From Fen-330 sp050008465 (GTDB lineage Bacteria > Acidobacteriota > Terriglobia > Bryobacterales > Bryobacteraceae): a stretch of 64,000 bases of DNA. The stretch is taken from NCBI GenBank assembly GCA_050008465.1, contig JBEKMO010000010.1, forward strand, positions 22,668-86,667. Reading direction: 5' to 3'. The translations under genes were made by a program, and so were the position numbers. The notes below the pieces were generated by a model. It saw only the letters and a list, made by a program, of their open reading frames with translations, searched no databases and was not told where the DNA came from. Shown here in pieces: positions 21,450-29,911 of this stretch (position 1 is the stretch's first letter; each line of letters opens with the position of its first letter).

Positions 21450-22129
21450 CGATGAGCCATCCGCCTTCAGACCCCATCGGGACGGCGCTCTTTGGCGCTA
21501 CGCGCCAGGCCGTGCTGCGCCTCGTGTTAGGGCACACCGATCAGCGCTTCTACCAACGCCAAATCATCCGCTCGATCCGGCTTGGCTCAGGGACCGTTCA
21601 GAGGGAACTGGAGCGGCTAGTCGGTGCAGGGATTCTGACCCGGACGCTAGAAGGCCGGCAGACGTACTTTCAGGCCAATCGAGATTGCCCGGTGTTCCAT
21701 GAACTGCACGGACTCATCCGAAAGACCTTCGGTGTCGCCCAGGTGCTACAAGGCGGTCTCACTGCTCTCGCCGCCAAGGTTCAGCTCGCGTTCATTTACG
21801 GCTCGATCGCAACCGGCGCTGAAACCACGGGCAGCGACGTGGACGTCATGGTTGTCGGAGAGCGGGTTTCGATGGATGATGTTGTCTCGGCCCTCGCTGG
21901 GGCGCAACGGGACCTTGGAAGAGAGGTGAACCCCTCCGTTTATCGAACCGAGGAGTTTTGTCGTAGACTTGCACAAGGCCAGCACTTCCTATCCAGTGTC
22001 GTGTCTGGCCCGAAGATTTTTCTGATCGGTGATGAGAATGAGCTTGCAAGACTGGCTCAAATTCGGATGGCTCAAGGAGCACAAGACAAGCCGGCAAGAA
22101 ATCGCCGACCTCTTCCTCGTCGCCGATAG
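21443..22129 (+). CDS. HTH-domain nucleotidyltransferase (MNT-type antitoxin)
   Basis: About 228 residues from the ATG at 21443; the ATG at 21452 is equally possible. Residues 15-85 form a winged helix (ALFGATRQAVLRLVLGH then YQRQIIRSIRLGSGTVQREL), the kind of domain fused to these enzymes for autoregulation. The transferase core reads FIYGSIATGAETTGSDVDVM, the minimal nucleotidyltransferase signature GSxxxG...SDxD. MNT proteins of this type modify the HEPN partner by adding AMP to an active-site Tyr, which neutralises it. It overlaps the HEPN gene by about 98 bases and lies between two lysR remnants, which marks it as an inserted module. Confidence 0.82.
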   Translation: MGSMSHPPSDPIGTALFGATRQAVLRLVLGHTDQRFYQRQIIRSIRLGSGTVQRELERLVGAGILTRTLEGRQTYFQANRDCPVFHELHGLIRKTFGVAQVLQGGLTALAAKVQLAFIYGSIATGAETTGSDVDVMVVGERVSMDDVVSALAGAQRDLGREVNPSVYRTEEFCRRLAQGQHFLSSVVSGPKIFLIGDENELARLAQIRMAQGAQDKPARNRRPLPRRR

Positions 22130-22478
22130 AGATCTGAAGGCCTGCCTAACGCCGGACCTGGTTCCCGATTGGCAGTTCAACATTGCGTATAACGCGGCTC
22201 TCCAGCTTGCCTCCGCTGCCTTGGCCGCGGCCGGGTACGAAGCCGAGCGCGCCAACCATCACTACCGCGTGATTCACTCTCTGGAATTCACCCTCGGCGT
22301 TGAGGCGACTTTGATTGGGAAGTTCGACGTGTTTCGCAAGAAACGCAATATCACCGACTACGAGAGGGCCGACACCGTATCGGAGACGGAGGCGGAGGAG
22401 ATGCGACAGCTTGCTGAAACACTTCGCAGCCACGTCGAGGCGTGGGTTCGCAAGAATCACCCACAGGTCGCCCCGTAG
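22032..22478 (+). CDS. HEPN-domain protein (HepT-like toxin)
   Basis: 148 residues, all-helical in appearance. The segment RKKRNITDYERAD carries the R-N-x3-Y version of the HEPN active-site motif, with the Tyr that a partner nucleotidyltransferase would modify. Known HEPN proteins are ribonucleases that cleave RNA or tRNA. The start at 22032 is inside the preceding gene; ATG 22038 is an alternative. Pairing with an MNT gene immediately upstream and an operator-covered promoter supports a toxin-antitoxin unit, probably of the HEPN-MNT class. Confidence 0.8.
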   Translation: MRMSLQDWLKFGWLKEHKTSRQEIADLFLVADRDLKACLTPDLVPDWQFNIAYNAALQLASAALAAAGYEAERANHHYRVIHSLEFTLGVEATLIGKFDVFRKKRNITDYERADTVSETEAEEMRQLAETLRSHVEAWVRKNHPQVAP

Positions 22479-22564
22479 CTGCCATTTGGGACCTCGCTGC
22501 CTTCAAGCGGGTGCTGGCAGGTTTTCCCTGTCACCGCCAAATCCGATCCGTCACCACGACCACG

Positions 22565-22790
22565 GTACCAGCGGCGGAAGAAGTTCCACCGCGCCGCGCA
22601 ATTGTGTCTGGAGTTGCTGGAGGAGCAGCCCGCGCCGGAGATGCAGGTGGTGTGAAGAGGGGCGGAATGCCGGGGCCGCAGGGCCTGCCGTACGCAGCAA
22701 GAGATAAGCGCTTTGCGACGACCTGGATTTGGCGCCGCAACCAGCCAGCGCGGCGCAGGCGCGTGGTTGTCGGGGATGGGACGGCCTTCG
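22565..22790. repeat. right direct repeat: lysR 3' end plus downstream DNA
   Basis: Bases 22565-22655 match the last 91 bases of the lysR gene without gaps, and the next 135 bases match the non-coding DNA after it (9488-9625). At several lysR positions (CTGGAGTTGCTGG, CCCGCGCCGGAG) this copy agrees with the truncated copy at 21282-21371 rather than the full gene. The rest of the 22479-23015 gap holds no supported gene. Confidence 0.85.
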
Positions 22791-23015
22791 CGTGATTTAT
22801 CGACTTCGAGGTGCCGTGCTTCCATGTTTCCTAGAACCGGACTTCCGGACGAACCAGGCCGCTGAAGGATTGAACTCCAGCGATTCGAGCCCAACTTCCG
22901 GATTCGCCAGGCGTTCACACAGCCGGCCCATCCGGCGTCTGCCCGGTTGTGTGGAGGCGATTCTGGGGCTTCGCTTTAGCTTGCGGAGGACGGAGGCATC
23001 GTTCATACTCCGAGC

Positions 23016-23219
23016 ATGACAGTCAAAAATGCGGCATTGCTGGCTCTGATCGGAACGATTCTCGTAACGGCGCTTCTGGCCTTCGATTTGATTCGCACCG
23101 TGCTGAACGTCGTGCGGGGGCTGGTTCCTGCGGTGACGCTGTTCTCATCGCTCATCTATGCGTTTGGCGCCTTTAGCGTGGCTGTGTTCTTCTTCGTTTT
23201 CCACAAAGCGCAAAGTTGA
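23016..23219 (+). CDS. small two-helix membrane protein
   Basis: 67 residues (MTVKNAALLALIGTILVTAL at the start). Two hydrophobic stretches, around residues 6-26 and 37-60, should span the membrane, with a short polar linker (IRTVLNVVRG) between them and HKAQS at the end. I know no family. The frame stands alone and ends about 120 bases before the next gene, so it is probably its own transcript or cotranscribed with the DUF4919 gene. Confidence 0.5.
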   Translation: MTVKNAALLALIGTILVTALLAFDLIRTVLNVVRGLVPAVTLFSSLIYAFGAFSVAVFFFVFHKAQS

Positions 23220-23340
23220 GGCTGTCGGCTCCAGACGCATGTGCGATGGAGTGCCGGGTTCCCTTCATCCCTCGTGACGATCAGCGGCGCGCCACGTTAT
23301 TGGGAGAGTGGTAGTCTTTGACTTTGAGAGGAGCGCAGCC

Positions 23341-23988
23341 ATGGTCATGAGCGGGCACCGATTGTCAGGCGCCGGTTTGCCATCTTTTGTCATCGCCCTG
23401 TTATTGGCAGTCTCGTCCGTGGGCGCGGCTGGCGCTGAACCAGACGATTCTTCGTATCGAGAACTCGTGAAGCGGGCAACGAGCGGCGATCTCTCGATCG
23501 ACTTTCGTGCGCTTCGATTCGCATGCTTGAAGGCCAGTAGTTGCGATCCCACGGGGGATAGCAAGGACATGATTGCGATGCGCCGGGCCGCCCAGGAGAA
23601 ACAATACGACAAGGCCGTGAAAACGGCTGAGGAGTTGATCCAGAAGGGCTTTGTGAACATAGAGGCGCATGCGATCTGTTCTGAGGCATACGCGGCATTG
23701 GAGAATCACGAGAAGGCCAAGTTCCATCACGAGGTCACCTCGGCCCTGATTCGCTCGATCCTGAGCACAGGCGACGGCAAAACGAAGGAAACCGCATTCG
23801 AGGTGGTCGACGTTCACGAGGAATACATCGTCGTTTCCGTCCTAGGACTGCCTCGTCCCGCCTCCCAAGCGCTGATCCATGACAAGCGGCACAGCTACGA
23901 TCTCCTTGAAGTGGCACAACCGGGCACAGGACAGAAGATCGCCATCTACTTCAACATCGATGCGTTCTACCCGATGAAGGGGCTCTAG
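23341..23988 (+). CDS. secreted DUF4919-family protein
   Basis: 215 residues from the ATG at 23341, which has GAGGAG about 9 bases upstream. A signal peptide is clear (SFVIALLLAVSSVGAAGAEP). The mature part shows the DUF4919 pattern: YRELVKRATSGDLSIDFRAL, then a TPR-like region (KQYDKAVKTAEELIQKGFVN, HAICSEAYAALENHEKAKFH), then ALIRSILSTGDGKTKETAFE and EEYIVVSVLGL. Function of the family is unknown. The product should be periplasmic or exported. Confidence 0.7.
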   Translation: MVMSGHRLSGAGLPSFVIALLLAVSSVGAAGAEPDDSSYRELVKRATSGDLSIDFRALRFACLKASSCDPTGDSKDMIAMRRAAQEKQYDKAVKTAEELIQKGFVNIEAHAICSEAYAALENHEKAKFHHEVTSALIRSILSTGDGKTKETAFEVVDVHEEYIVVSVLGLPRPASQALIHDKRHSYDLLEVAQPGTGQKIAIYFNIDAFYPMKGL

Positions 23989-24172
23989 CCCGCCCTTCTC
24001 ACACAAGATCTACTGCGGCGCGCGATGAGCCCATGTCTACTTCGTTGGGCTCGGGAGACGTCCTCGACGTACTGTGGAGTACGCCTCCGGGCGTCGCCTC
24101 TCGCCCGCCTCGTATCCACGGGCTCCTCACGCGCCTCGTCACGATCCTGCGTGAGAAGGGCGAGCTAAGAAC

Positions 24173-24190
24173 GCAGGCGGAACCGCCTGC
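24173..24190. repeat. perfect GC-rich stem-loop in a gene-free stretch
   Basis: GCAGGCGGAACCGCCTGC is a perfect inverted repeat with a 2-base loop and no T-run, between converging genes. A variant (CCGCCTGCGCCACAA) recurs near 58419, so it is a dispersed repeat. Bases 23989-24236 otherwise hold only further short hairpins (TCACGC...GCGTGA) and no gene. Confidence 0.5.
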
Positions 24191-24236
24191 GCCACAACGA
24201 CAATCAATGACCTGGTCCAGTGGATGAGCGTGAAAC

Positions 24237-25559
24237 TCACAGCCCGCTGAATTGGATGCCGGTGAAATGCAGGGTCGGGATGCGCCAGCCGCCGTATGGG
24301 AACGGATCGTTTCCCGTGGCTGCGAGCTGCTTCCAGAGGTCCTTGAGATTCCCGGAGATGTTCATCTCGTTGACGGGCTGGCGGAGCGCGCCGTTTTCGA
24401 TGTAGAACCCCATGATGCCGAAGGAAAAGTCTCCGGTAGTCCCGTTGGAATTGCCCCCGATGAAATTGGAAACCAGGATCCCTTTGGAAATCCCCTGGAC
24501 CATGGCCGCGAGGTCTTTGTCCCCGAGGTCGAAGACCAGATTGGAGGGCCGGCCCGTGGTGGGCTCCACGCCTAACTTGCGGCCGTAGTAGCTGTCGATG
24601 TAGTAGGTCTTGAGGACGCCCTGGTCGATGACAGCGCGCTTCCGGGCGGCGATGCCTTCTGCGTCGAACAGGCGAGAACCTTGGCCCGCGGGGACAAACG
24701 GATCCTCGCTCACGGTCAGTTTCTCCGACGCGACGGCCTGGCCCAGCATCCCGTCCAGGAACGAGCTCTTCTGCTGCAGGGCGCGCCCGGTCATCGCGCC
24801 GACGAGCGCGCCGAACACTCGAGAGGCGCTGCGATTCTCCACCAACAAGTCGTAGCGTCCCGAGGCGATCTTGCGCTGGCCGATTTTCTTGAGCGCCCGC
24901 TGGGCCGACTCCCTGCCTATCGAGGCGACCTCCGGCAGATCCTTCAGATGACGCGTGTAGGCGTAGGCGTAGTCCTCAGGGTGGCCACCTTGATCGTCCT
25001 TGACGGTCACTTCGGCGGAAATCGAGAACGAGGTTCCGGTCTCCTCTCCCTCGAAACCGTTGCTGTGGACCTTCACGTTCTGGCTGAAGCTGTCGCCGTA
25101 TCCGGCGGTGACGGAAATGATCTTGTCGCTCTGCGCCAGGGCCGCTGCTTTGATCGCCTTGGCCAGCCGCACGCGCTCGGCCGTGTCGATCTTCTCGTAG
25201 CCCGGATCCACCAGGTTCAGGTCCCGTTTCTCCTGACCCGCGTAGTACTTGGGGTCGGGAAGAGAGCGGAAGGAATCCTGCGCCAGATAGCGGGTCATGG
25301 CCACGGCTTCCCCGATGAACCGCGCCAGGGAATCGTGCCGCAGGTCGTTGGTGCTGTGCGAAGAATAGCGTTGTTCAAGATAAATCGCGAGCGACAGTCC
25401 GTGCCGGGCGGATTCCTGGAGCTTCTCCAGCTTTCCAGCCCGCACCTCGGCCTCGATCGAGCGTTCGGAGAAAACGTTGGCGGCGACCTGGTTGGCGCCC
25501 TGCTTGCGGGCCTGATCCACCGCCGAGCGGGCCAGTTCCAGACTTTCTTTGGATGTCAT
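24237..25559 (-). CDS. pmbA: TldD/PmbA family protease, non-metal subunit (TldE)
   Basis: 440 residues, the usual length for PmbA/TldE. It lacks the HExxxH zinc motif, as TldE does, and has the C-terminal barrel sequence FIGGNSNGTTGDFSFGIMGF, which is diagnostic for the family. TldD and TldE form a heterodimer that degrades unfolded peptides and trims RiPPs such as microcin B17 in Enterobacteria. It lies downstream of tldD on the same strand, separated by about 165 bases that contain an inverted-repeat element. Location is cytoplasmic. The call is secure. Confidence 0.93.
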   Translation of the reverse strand: MTSKESLELARSAVDQARKQGANQVAANVFSERSIEAEVRAGKLEKLQESARHGLSLAIYLEQRYSSHSTNDLRHDSLARFIGEAVAMTRYLAQDSFRSLPDPKYYAGQEKRDLNLVDPGYEKIDTAERVRLAKAIKAAALAQSDKIISVTAGYGDSFSQNVKVHSNGFEGEETGTSFSISAEVTVKDDQGGHPEDYAYAYTRHLKDLPEVASIGRESAQRALKKIGQRKIASGRYDLLVENRSASRVFGALVGAMTGRALQQKSSFLDGMLGQAVASEKLTVSEDPFVPAGQGSRLFDAEGIAARKRAVIDQGVLKTYYIDSYYGRKLGVEPTTGRPSNLVFDLGDKDLAAMVQGISKGILVSNFIGGNSNGTTGDFSFGIMGFYIENGALRQPVNEMNISGNLKDLWKQLAATGNDPFPYGGWRIPTLHFTGIQFSGL

Positions 25560-25574
25560 AGTGTCTCTCTTCCA

Positions 25575-25724
25575 GAGCCTCGCAAAATGCGGTGACAGAC
25601 GGAGTCATGGTGTGCGCGGTACCGCTGCGGATGAGAATCGGCGTGAGGGGCAACCGGGGACAGCCCGGGCAGTCCCTCGGTTGCGGGCGCCCGCTTCAGT
25701 CGGCCACCGTATTTTGCGAGGCTC
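25575..25724. repeat. 150-bp inverted-repeat element between tldD and pmbA
   Basis: GAGCCTCGCAAAATGCGGTG at 25575-25594 faces GCCACCGTATTTTGCGAGGC at 25703-25722; over 22 bases, 20 pair. The interior contains another hairpin (CAACCGGGGACAGCCCGGG ... CCTCGGTTG). The right arm abuts the stop codon of tldD. It encodes nothing and may be a MITE-like or REPIN-like repeat, or an RNA stem that tunes pmbA relative to tldD. Confidence 0.65.
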
Positions 25725-25725
25725 A

Positions 25726-27258
25726 TTAACCGTTCACTCCGCCCACCGTGATGGCCGATACCTTGACCGTGGGCAGCCCCATCTGCACCGGCATGGACTG
25801 CCCGTTCTTGCCGCAGGTGCCGCCGCCCTCGGAGAATCGCAGGTCGTCGGCCACCATGGTGATCCGCCGGAGAACCTGCGGTCCGTTCCCGATGATGTTG
25901 ACATCCTTCACCGGCCGGGTGATTTTGCCGTCCTCAATCAGGTGGCCCAGCTTCACGTAGAAGGTGAAGTCGCCCGCCCCGATAAAGACCTGGCCATTGG
26001 TGAACTCCTCGGCGTACAGCCCCTTCTTGACGCTGGCAATGACCTCTTCCCGCGTGTGCGGGCCGGGAAGCATGTAGGTGTTGCGCATCCGGGGCATGGG
26101 GGCAAATCGAAACGACTCGCGACGGCCGTTTCCGGTGGAGGCCACCTTGTAAAACTCGGCGCTGATGTGGTCGTGCAAATAGCTCCGCAGGATGCCATTC
26201 TCGACCAGCATGGTGCGCTGGGTCTCGTTGCCCTCGTCGTCGACGTTGATGGTGCCACGCAGATTGGGGTTGGTGCCGTCGTCCACGATAGAAACGAACT
26301 TCTTGGCGACCTGCTGGCCGATCTTGTCGGAGAAGATCGAGATCTTCTTGCGGTTGAAATCGGCCTCCATGCCGTGACCGATGGCCTCGTGCAGCAGGAT
26401 GCCGGACATGCCCGGCGCGAGCACCACCTCCATCTCGCCGGCTGAGGGCTTGACCGCCTCGAACATCACCGCCACGCGGCTCACCGCCTCCCGGGCGAGC
26501 CGGTCCAGCGTCTCCGGCTTGTAGAACTCCAAGCCCCAGCGGCCGCTCAGACCGAAGAAGGCGTCTTCGCGCCGGCCATTCTGTTCCGCGACGCAGGTCA
26601 CGTAGGTGCTGGTCATGGGCTGGAAGTCGGCCACCATGCGGCCGTCGGAGCGGGCCACCAGGATGTGGCGAGTCTCGTCGGTGAAGTGCACGCCGCACTT
26701 GACCACCCGCTTGTCGAGCGCGAAGACCTTGTCGTTGATGGCGGCCAGCAAAGGCACCTTGCGGTCGGCCTTCACCGTTTCCCAGGAGACCTCGATGGGG
26801 TAGTAGCGCGGGGTCTCGCGGGGCTTGTACTGGACCGGCGCCTTCCGGCCCGCGGCATCCGCAATGTTCGCGGCGGTCTTGGCCGCCTGCTCCATGGCCT
26901 GGGGGGTGATCTCCTCGGTGAAAGAGTAGCCCGTCTGGTCTCCCTTGAGCACCCGGATTCCGACGCCGAAATCCACGCCGGTGTAGGCGCGATTCACGGC
27001 CTTGTCCTCCACGCCTATGTAGTTAAAGACCTTGTGCTCGAAGTAGAGGTCGCAATAGTCGCCGCCACGACTGAGCGCCGCGTCCATGACCCGGCGCACC
27101 AGAGCCGGATCGACCCCGAAATGGCGCAAGTACTGGCTGGGCGGCGAGGAGGCCCCCAACGGCGCCTCCAGCGCCAGCGCCGTCTGGTCCCGCAGGGCAA
27201 AGGGGATCGCTGCGGTGGCCACTCCCCTGCAAAAAGCACGTCGATTCAGGACTTTCAT
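25726..27258 (-). CDS. tldD: TldD family metalloprotease, zinc subunit
   Basis: 510 residues from the ATG at 27258, which has AAGGAG about 8 bases upstream. The zinc site is HEAIGHGMEAD, and GGTCGKNGQSMPV near the C-terminus fits the family. The N-terminus reads NRRAFCRGVATAAIPFAL, a twin-arginine-like signal that Enterobacterial TldD lacks, so this copy may be exported or the segment may be a relic. It forms an operon with pmbA. The predicted heterodimer cleaves unstructured peptides. Confidence 0.93.
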   Translation of the reverse strand: MKVLNRRAFCRGVATAAIPFALRDQTALALEAPLGASSPPSQYLRHFGVDPALVRRVMDAALSRGGDYCDLYFEHKVFNYIGVEDKAVNRAYTGVDFGVGIRVLKGDQTGYSFTEEITPQAMEQAAKTAANIADAAGRKAPVQYKPRETPRYYPIEVSWETVKADRKVPLLAAINDKVFALDKRVVKCGVHFTDETRHILVARSDGRMVADFQPMTSTYVTCVAEQNGRREDAFFGLSGRWGLEFYKPETLDRLAREAVSRVAVMFEAVKPSAGEMEVVLAPGMSGILLHEAIGHGMEADFNRKKISIFSDKIGQQVAKKFVSIVDDGTNPNLRGTINVDDEGNETQRTMLVENGILRSYLHDHISAEFYKVASTGNGRRESFRFAPMPRMRNTYMLPGPHTREEVIASVKKGLYAEEFTNGQVFIGAGDFTFYVKLGHLIEDGKITRPVKDVNIIGNGPQVLRRITMVADDLRFSEGGGTCGKNGQSMPVQMGLPTVKVSAITVGGVNG

Positions 27259-27426
27259 CAAGGCTCCTTCAGCGGGAAGCGCATTCCTGGCGCCCCGCAA
27301 GAAGACACAAGACCCTTAGACGGCGCCGGGCGCAAAAAGTTCTCGCCAAGTCGGAAAAAAAGACCAGGGACGGAGACTCTGGCCGGGATGAACGTGGGAG
27401 GGGTGGCGGGCGGTAGAATTCTGACT

Positions 27427-28143
27427 ATGAGAGCACTTGCTTGCTTGTTGCTGCTGGGATTTGCGCTTTACGGCCAACTGAAGCGCCCCGTGGAGGAGTT
27501 CCAAACCTCGGGCGGCGCGGTCAGGATTACGCCCATCCGCCACGCCAGCCTGCTCATCCAGGCCGCCGGCCAGGCCCTCTACGTCGACCCGACCAAGGAA
27601 GGCAACTACGACGGGCTTCCGCCCGCCGACCTGATCGTAATCACGGACATTCACTTCGACCACATGGACCTCACGAAGGTCGCTGAACTCCGCAAGCCGG
27701 GCACGGTCATCATCGCGCCACAGGCGGTGGCGAAAAGCGTTCCCGAGGCCGCGGTGATCCGCATCGGCGAGACCATCGAGTTCGCGAAATGGAAGATTGA
27801 GGCTGTCGCGGCCTACAACATCCCGCGCGAGCCCGGCGCCCAGGTGTTCCACGAGAAGGGACGCGGGGTGGGCTACGTGCTGAGTTACGGCGGGAAGCGC
27901 TTTTACTTTTCCGGCGACACGCAGAACATCCCGGAGATGCGCGCGCTCAAGAACATCGACGTGGCCTTCGTGTGCATGAACCTGCCCTACACGATGGCGC
28001 CGGCCGAGGCCGCCGAGGCGGTGCGCGCCTTCAAGCCGGCCATCGTTTACCCGTACCACTACAAGGGCTCCGACCTTACGCTGTTCGCCAAGGCGCTGGC
28101 GGGCAGCGGAATCGAGGTCCGGATCCGCGACTGGTATTACTGA
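27427..28143 (+). CDS. secreted metallo-beta-lactamase-fold hydrolase
   Basis: 238 residues. The first 16 residues (MRALACLLLLGFALYG) look like a signal peptide. The fold is seen in ITPIRHASLLIQAAGQALYV and VDPTKEGNYDGLPPADLIVI. The metal motif is TDIHFDHMD, with Asp in place of the first His of HxHxDH, and the second half carries YFSGDTQNIPEM and YPYHYKG with further ligands. Relatives include UlaG-like lactonases and nucleases of the UPF0173 group. Substrate is unknown. Its end overlaps the convergent gene by 7 bases. Confidence 0.8.
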   Translation: MRALACLLLLGFALYGQLKRPVEEFQTSGGAVRITPIRHASLLIQAAGQALYVDPTKEGNYDGLPPADLIVITDIHFDHMDLTKVAELRKPGTVIIAPQAVAKSVPEAAVIRIGETIEFAKWKIEAVAAYNIPREPGAQVFHEKGRGVGYVLSYGGKRFYFSGDTQNIPEMRALKNIDVAFVCMNLPYTMAPAEAAEAVRAFKPAIVYPYHYKGSDLTLFAKALAGSGIEVRIRDWYY

Positions 28144-29570
28144 GGCGCCACGCGCCGGATGCGGATGCCGCCGCTGAAGCCGCTCGGGAACTTCAACTCG
28201 AGGATTCCCCCGGGATCGGTCCGCGCCTCGTGCATCTCTTCCGCGTCCGGCTCGACGTGGTAGGTTTCGAGGGGAGCGAGCCCGACTACATAGACCGCGG
28301 TGGCCTCCTGCTTGATTACGAACCGGCTGACGGCTACCACCGCCGTATCGCCGAACTGTATCGGCTCGGCGGCGCCGCCGAGCGGGAGAATCTTCGGCTC
28401 GCCGTCCGAGAACGTCTGGAGTTGGCCATCGAAGTAGCCGAGCCAGGCGGCATCGTCGTCCCACCGGGAGCGCAGGAAAACGCGACCGAGAATCTGGTCG
28501 TGGACGACCAGCGGGAGGTTGTAGTAGCTCAATCCCGGCTGATACGGGTTGGCCCACAGGAACTCATAGGGAATGCCGAGCGGGCCGCGCAGCAGGAAAC
28601 GGTCATGCATCGCCCAGCCTTGCAGGTACTGGCTCTCGATGGCGTTGTTGTCGTAAGCCACCATGGCCAGGTCGGCGGCCCGCGACATGGCCGCCATCGC
28701 GAGGTCGGGCTCGGCCCCTTTCACGGCAGGGACGCGGAATTCGTTCTCCGCAGCCGGATAGGAGGCGGGGTAGTAGCTGAGCAGGTGGCAGAGAGGCAGT
28801 CGCACGAAGAACGCTGGGAGCGATTCGCGCAGGTCGATGTTCAGGTTGTCGCGAACGGCATGGAGCATCTCGAACAGGGCGTAGGTTTCGGACCGGGGGA
28901 GGGCATTTCGCCCGTTCTTGACCGCAGGTACGATCTCGCCGCGCCACCACTTCTGAACCAGGCTCTCGAGTTCCCGCTGGGAGACCGCGGGAGCGCGGCC
29001 GGCGAGAACCGTTGCGGCCAATGCGCGCGAGCGGGCCTCGGAGATCGTCAACGCACGCGGGCGCTGGCGGAGAGCGCGCTCGAGCTTGGCGGCGAGCGCA
29101 GCCGCCTGCGACTCGCTGAGCAGGGGCTGGCACCAGTCGAAGACCAGCGCAAGCTGGCGCAGATCGCCTCCGGAAGTGAGCGCCCACTCGATGGCGCGGC
29201 GTCCCGCGCCGGCGTCGCCGGCCACCTGATAGTAAAGGGCCAGGGCGAAACCCTGCTCGGGCATGGCGGCGTGGCCGGCCATCAGCGCCTCAAACTGCTG
29301 CCAGCGCGCCGAGCGGCGCTCGCGCTCCCGCCGCAGGAGACGGATGCGCTGCGGGCGCAGGAACAGCAGGGGGTGCTCGCCGGAGACCAGAAAGCTCTCC
29401 TCGACAGGCGACGACGCCCGATCGCCGCCCGAGGGCACGGACTGCTCCTCGCGGCCGGAGGCCGCAAGCCGGCGCGGGCCGCGCTGGGTCTGGAGTGGAA
29501 GCAACGCGCCTGCGGTCAGAAGGCCGGCCAAACACGCTCCGAGAACGGCCATTGGGTTCGATTGTGTCAT
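28137..29570 (-). CDS. secreted protein of unknown function
   Basis: About 477 residues from the ATG at 29570 (MTQSNPMAVLGACLAGLL), which begins a signal peptide. The next 300 residues are helical and resemble the alpha/alpha toroid of polysaccharide lyases and heparinase-like enzymes (WALTSGGDLRQLALVFDWCQ, then YPASYPAAENEFRVPAV), followed by a beta-rich C-terminus. I cannot confirm a family or see a catalytic set. An upstream frame extension to 29651 lacks a ribosome site and was not used. The 3' end overlaps the MBL gene. Confidence 0.6.
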   Translation of the reverse strand: MTQSNPMAVLGACLAGLLTAGALLPLQTQRGPRRLAASGREEQSVPSGGDRASSPVEESFLVSGEHPLLFLRPQRIRLLRRERERRSARWQQFEALMAGHAAMPEQGFALALYYQVAGDAGAGRRAIEWALTSGGDLRQLALVFDWCQPLLSESQAAALAAKLERALRQRPRALTISEARSRALAATVLAGRAPAVSQRELESLVQKWWRGEIVPAVKNGRNALPRSETYALFEMLHAVRDNLNIDLRESLPAFFVRLPLCHLLSYYPASYPAAENEFRVPAVKGAEPDLAMAAMSRAADLAMVAYDNNAIESQYLQGWAMHDRFLLRGPLGIPYEFLWANPYQPGLSYYNLPLVVHDQILGRVFLRSRWDDDAAWLGYFDGQLQTFSDGEPKILPLGGAAEPIQFGDTAVVAVSRFVIKQEATAVYVVGLAPLETYHVEPDAEEMHEARTDPGGILELKFPSGFSGGIRIRRVAPQ

Positions 29571-29865
29571 AGTGACACACCGGCTGCACCTCCGCGCCAC
29601 GCGGCGGGGACGCCGGTCGATTCCCGCCTCCTTGTTTTCAATCATTTCCACACTCTCGTCTCTGGTGTCTCGCGTGCTCCAAACATGCCGAATTGATGGA
29701 GTAGCTCTTTGAACCTGCCCTCTGCTGCAACAGGCAAGAGGCAGTGAGGCGGTTTAAGATTGGACAGCGTGCTTGCGGGAGCCGATGTTTAAATTGATGT
29801 GCCCCTCACTTTCCGATTGCAGGTTGCAACAGAGGGTTTTTTTGTAGATTCGCGGAACGGCCCAG

Positions 29866-29905
29866 TTCTGTCGTTATTTGCACTATTCTGTCGATATTTG
29901 CACTC
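29866..29905. repeat. 20-bp tandem direct repeat
   Basis: TTCTGTCGTTATTTGCACTA (29866-29885) is followed at once by TTCTGTCGATATTTGCACTC (29886-29905); 18 of 20 bases agree. The spacing is about two helical turns, as for a regulator binding the same face twice. It lies directly upstream of a candidate RNA. Bases 29571-29865 hold no supported gene. Confidence 0.6.
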
Positions 29906-29911
29906 TCACCC

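Noticed and set aside
24033..24227. A 64-residue frame in the gap before pmbA
   Set aside because: The stretch consists of short hairpins and a dispersed repeat and has no ribosome site.
29866..29905. Tandem repeats as a small CRISPR array
   Set aside because: The two units are directly adjacent with no spacer, and no cas gene is near.
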